Translations under genes and position numbers: made by a program | NCBI GenBank assembly: GCA_022711695.1 | Contig: JAKLEJ010000206.1 | Span: 1-6,595, forward strand | Direction: 5' to 3' | Origin: Verrucomicrobiota bacterium | Lineage (GTDB): Bacteria; Verrucomicrobiota; Verrucomicrobiia; Limisphaerales; JACRJZ01 | DNA length: 6,595 nt | The notes under the pieces: model-generated | Told to the model about the DNA's origin: nothing | The model's database searches: none | Seen by the model: only the letters and a program-made list of their open reading frames with translations | In this document: one piece after another, positions 5,498-6,595 of the stretch | Position numbering within the stretch: position 1 is the stretch's first letter | How the letters are laid out: every line of letters starts with the position of its first letter

Positions 5498-6358
5498 TCA
5501 GCCCTGACCTCGCCGGGCGACAAACACCCGCGGGCAACGACAGTAGTCCTCGAAGATGGACTCGACAATCCACTTCTGGCCGTGAAAGAGCTCGCGGACG
5601 CTCTCGGCCTGCCCATCTCCCAACTCCAGCATGATTCTTCCCTCGGGTTCGAGCAACGGCCGCGCCTCCGCAGCCAGCAGCCGGTAATAATCCAACCCGT
5701 CCGCTCCGCCGTCGAGCGCGGCGCGGGGATCGTGGTCTCGCACCTCGGGTTCGAGGCGGGCGATCTCAGCCGTGGGGATGTAAGGCGGATTGGACACAAT
5801 CAAATCCAGCGTGGTCCCGGAGGGCGCCGCCGCCAGTCCGTCCCCGCAATGGAAGGCGATGCGATCGGCCACCCCATGGGCGGCGGCATTCCGGCGGGCC
5901 AGTTCCAGGGCGGCAGGGGAAATATCCAGCGCATGAACCCGCGCCGCCTGGACCTTGACGGCCAGGGTGACGGCCAGGCAGCCGCTGCCGGCGCCGAAGT
6001 CCAGCACTTCAGGCTCTCGTGCTTCGAGGCCGGCCAGAAACCGGGCGGCGGCTTCCGCCAACAGCTCGGTCTCGGGGCGCGGAATCAGGGCCTGCGGGCC
6101 CACCGTCAACTCCAGCCCGCAGAACGAGACCGAGCCCACCAGGTGCTGAAGGGGCTCGCGCCGCCCGCGCCGCTGGACCAATTCCCGGGCGGCGTCGGTT
6201 TGCGAAGCGGTCAGCACCCGATCGAACTGCAGGTAGAGTTGGAGCCGCGGCAGGCCGAGCACATGCGCCAGCAGTTCCTCAACATTGCGCCGGGGCGATT
6301 CCACCCCCTTGCCCGCGAGGAACGCCGCGCTGCGTTGGATGACTTCCAGGACTGTCAC
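5498..6358 (-). CDS. prmC: Release factor glutamine methyltransferase
   Basis: PrmC (HemK) methylates the glutamine of the GGQ motif in release factors RF1 and RF2, using S-adenosylmethionine, in the cytoplasm. The 286 residues match the usual 275-290. Residues 1-85 form the helical release-factor-binding domain, then IPRPETE (92-98). The methyltransferase fold carries the SAM-binding glycine motif DFGAGSGC (120-127), an acidic strand end at HALD (142-145) and the signature NPPY (190-193), which holds the substrate glutamine. A conserved LELG (244-247) follows. The start codon is GTG at 6358-6356, giving the family-typical MTVLEVIQRSAAFL. A GAGG lies almost against the start, too close for normal spacing. 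A weak promoter-like pair, TTGCCG (6393-6388) and TAGGCT (6370-6365) 17 bp apart, would give a leaderless mRNA. The usual upstream partner prfA is absent; the neighbour is divergent. Confidence 0.97.
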   Translation of the reverse strand: MTVLEVIQRSAAFLAGKGVESPRRNVEELLAHVLGLPRLQLYLQFDRVLTASQTDAARELVQRRGRREPLQHLVGSVSFCGLELTVGPQALIPRPETELLAEAAARFLAGLEAREPEVLDFGAGSGCLAVTLAVKVQAARVHALDISPAALELARRNAAAHGVADRIAFHCGDGLAAAPSGTTLDLIVSNPPYIPTAEIARLEPEVRDHDPRAALDGGADGLDYYRLLAAEARPLLEPEGRIMLELGDGQAESVRELFHGQKWIVESIFEDYCRCPRVFVARRGQG

Positions 6359-6416
6359 CCCCTCAGCCTAGCGAGACCGCGCCCCGGCGGCAACGCGCGA
6401 AACGCGCGCTTTTGGG

Positions 6417-6446
6417 TTGTGAGGAGCGCCGGAGCGCGGGTATGGT
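6417..6446 (+). promoter_or_regulatory. Putative promoter of the divergent ATPase gene
   Basis: TTGTGA (6417-6422) and TATGGT (6441-6446) are 18 bp apart; each matches the sigma-70 consensus at 4 of 6 positions. Transcription would begin near 6453, about 15 nt before the ATG at 6468. The match is moderate and competes with a possible leader ORF that overlaps the -10 box. Confidence 0.3.
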
Positions 6447-6457
6447 TCCGGAGCGCG
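6429..6457 (+). repeat. Pair of 10-bp direct repeats upstream of the ATPase gene
   Basis: CCGGAGCGCG occurs at 6429-6438 and again at 6448-6457, a 19-bp period, so the copies sit close to the same face of the helix. They flank the putative -10 box. They could be binding half-sites, a fragment of a dispersed intergenic repeat, or chance in G+C-rich DNA. Confidence 0.4.
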
Positions 6458-6467
6458 CCAAACCACA

Positions 6468-6595
6468 ATGACAAGCGAGCACGCCAGCCAAGCCGACCCG
6501 GCTTCGGCCCCCGGCCCCCGGGCGCTGGAGGAGCTTGTCCGCCGCGCCGAACTCAGCGGAGCCAGCGACATCCACCTGCAACGGACCGCCGCGGG
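6468..6595 (+). CDS. Type II/IV secretion or pilus ATPase (GspE/PilB/PilT superfamily), N-terminal part
   Basis: Only 42 complete codons are visible before the window ends. After a polar Ala/Pro-rich lead (residues 1-18), LEELVRRAELSGASDIHLQ (20-38) matches the start of the N2 domain in hexameric secretion ATPases. Its hallmark is ASDIHL (32-37), which in this superfamily precedes the arginine-rich strand and the Walker box. Family members power assembly or retraction of type IV pili, or type II secretion, at the inner membrane. With only about 18 residues before the domain, this start has no N-terminal MshEN/GspE-N1 domain, so a PilT-like or short GspE-like protein is more likely than a classic PilB. 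Walker motifs lie beyond the window, so the subtype is open. The gene is divergent from prmC, and its ATG overlaps the TGA of a 9-codon ORF as ATGA. Confidence 0.75.
   Translation, partial: MTSEHASQADPASAPGPRALEELVRRAELSGASDIHLQRTAA

Noticed and set aside
6394..6413. CGCGCG-AAA-CGCGCG hairpin followed by TTTT on the plus strand, as a terminator
   Set aside because: No plus-strand gene lies upstream to be terminated, the loop is only 3 nt, and alternating CG runs pair easily by chance.
1..6595. CRISPR array, insertion sequence, prophage or att site
   Set aside because: No spaced direct repeats of CRISPR length, transposase-like frame or long terminal inverted repeat is present; gene order looks like ordinary chromosome.

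Overview
The window is a high-G+C bacterial chromosome segment. Six genes lie head to tail on the minus strand, and a seventh begins on the plus strand at the right edge. The gene content is mostly housekeeping: prmC, murA and trpS, with a FliA/WhiG-type sigma factor, a small FlgM-like protein and a HEAT-repeat lipoprotein between them. The protein style, scarcity of Shine-Dalgarno sequences and gene mix look most like a Verrucomicrobiota (PVC) bacterium. This is an impression from the proteins; no marker here proves it.

Layout in minus-strand reading order, right to left. A GspE/PilB/PilT-superfamily ATPase starts at 6468 on the plus strand, divergent from prmC, and runs off the edge. prmC (6358-5498, GTG start) and murA (5443-4166) are 54 bp apart and probably co-transcribed. 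After 237 bp comes a 99-residue protein (3928-3629) whose C-terminal half resembles the sigma-28-binding part of FlgM. A 586-bp stretch without a gene follows. It holds several hairpins and a close match to a sigma-54 -24/-12 promoter. It leads into the sigma-28-type factor (3042-2224), which ends at a clear intrinsic terminator. A HEAT-repeat lipoprotein (2085-1396), trpS (1209-244) and the start of a predicted membrane protein (200 to beyond base 1) complete the window.

Two themes stand out. The first is a possible regulatory module: sigma-28-type factor, FlgM-like candidate anti-sigma upstream, a sigma-54-type promoter before the sigma gene and a weak sigma-28-like box before the FlgM-like gene. 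Together these would form a sigma-54 to sigma-28 cascade, with no flagellar gene in view. The second is translation initiation: most genes lack a Shine-Dalgarno sequence, and trpS (and weakly prmC) has a -10-like box only 5-8 nt before its start codon, which suggests leaderless transcripts. Both themes are inferences from sequence.
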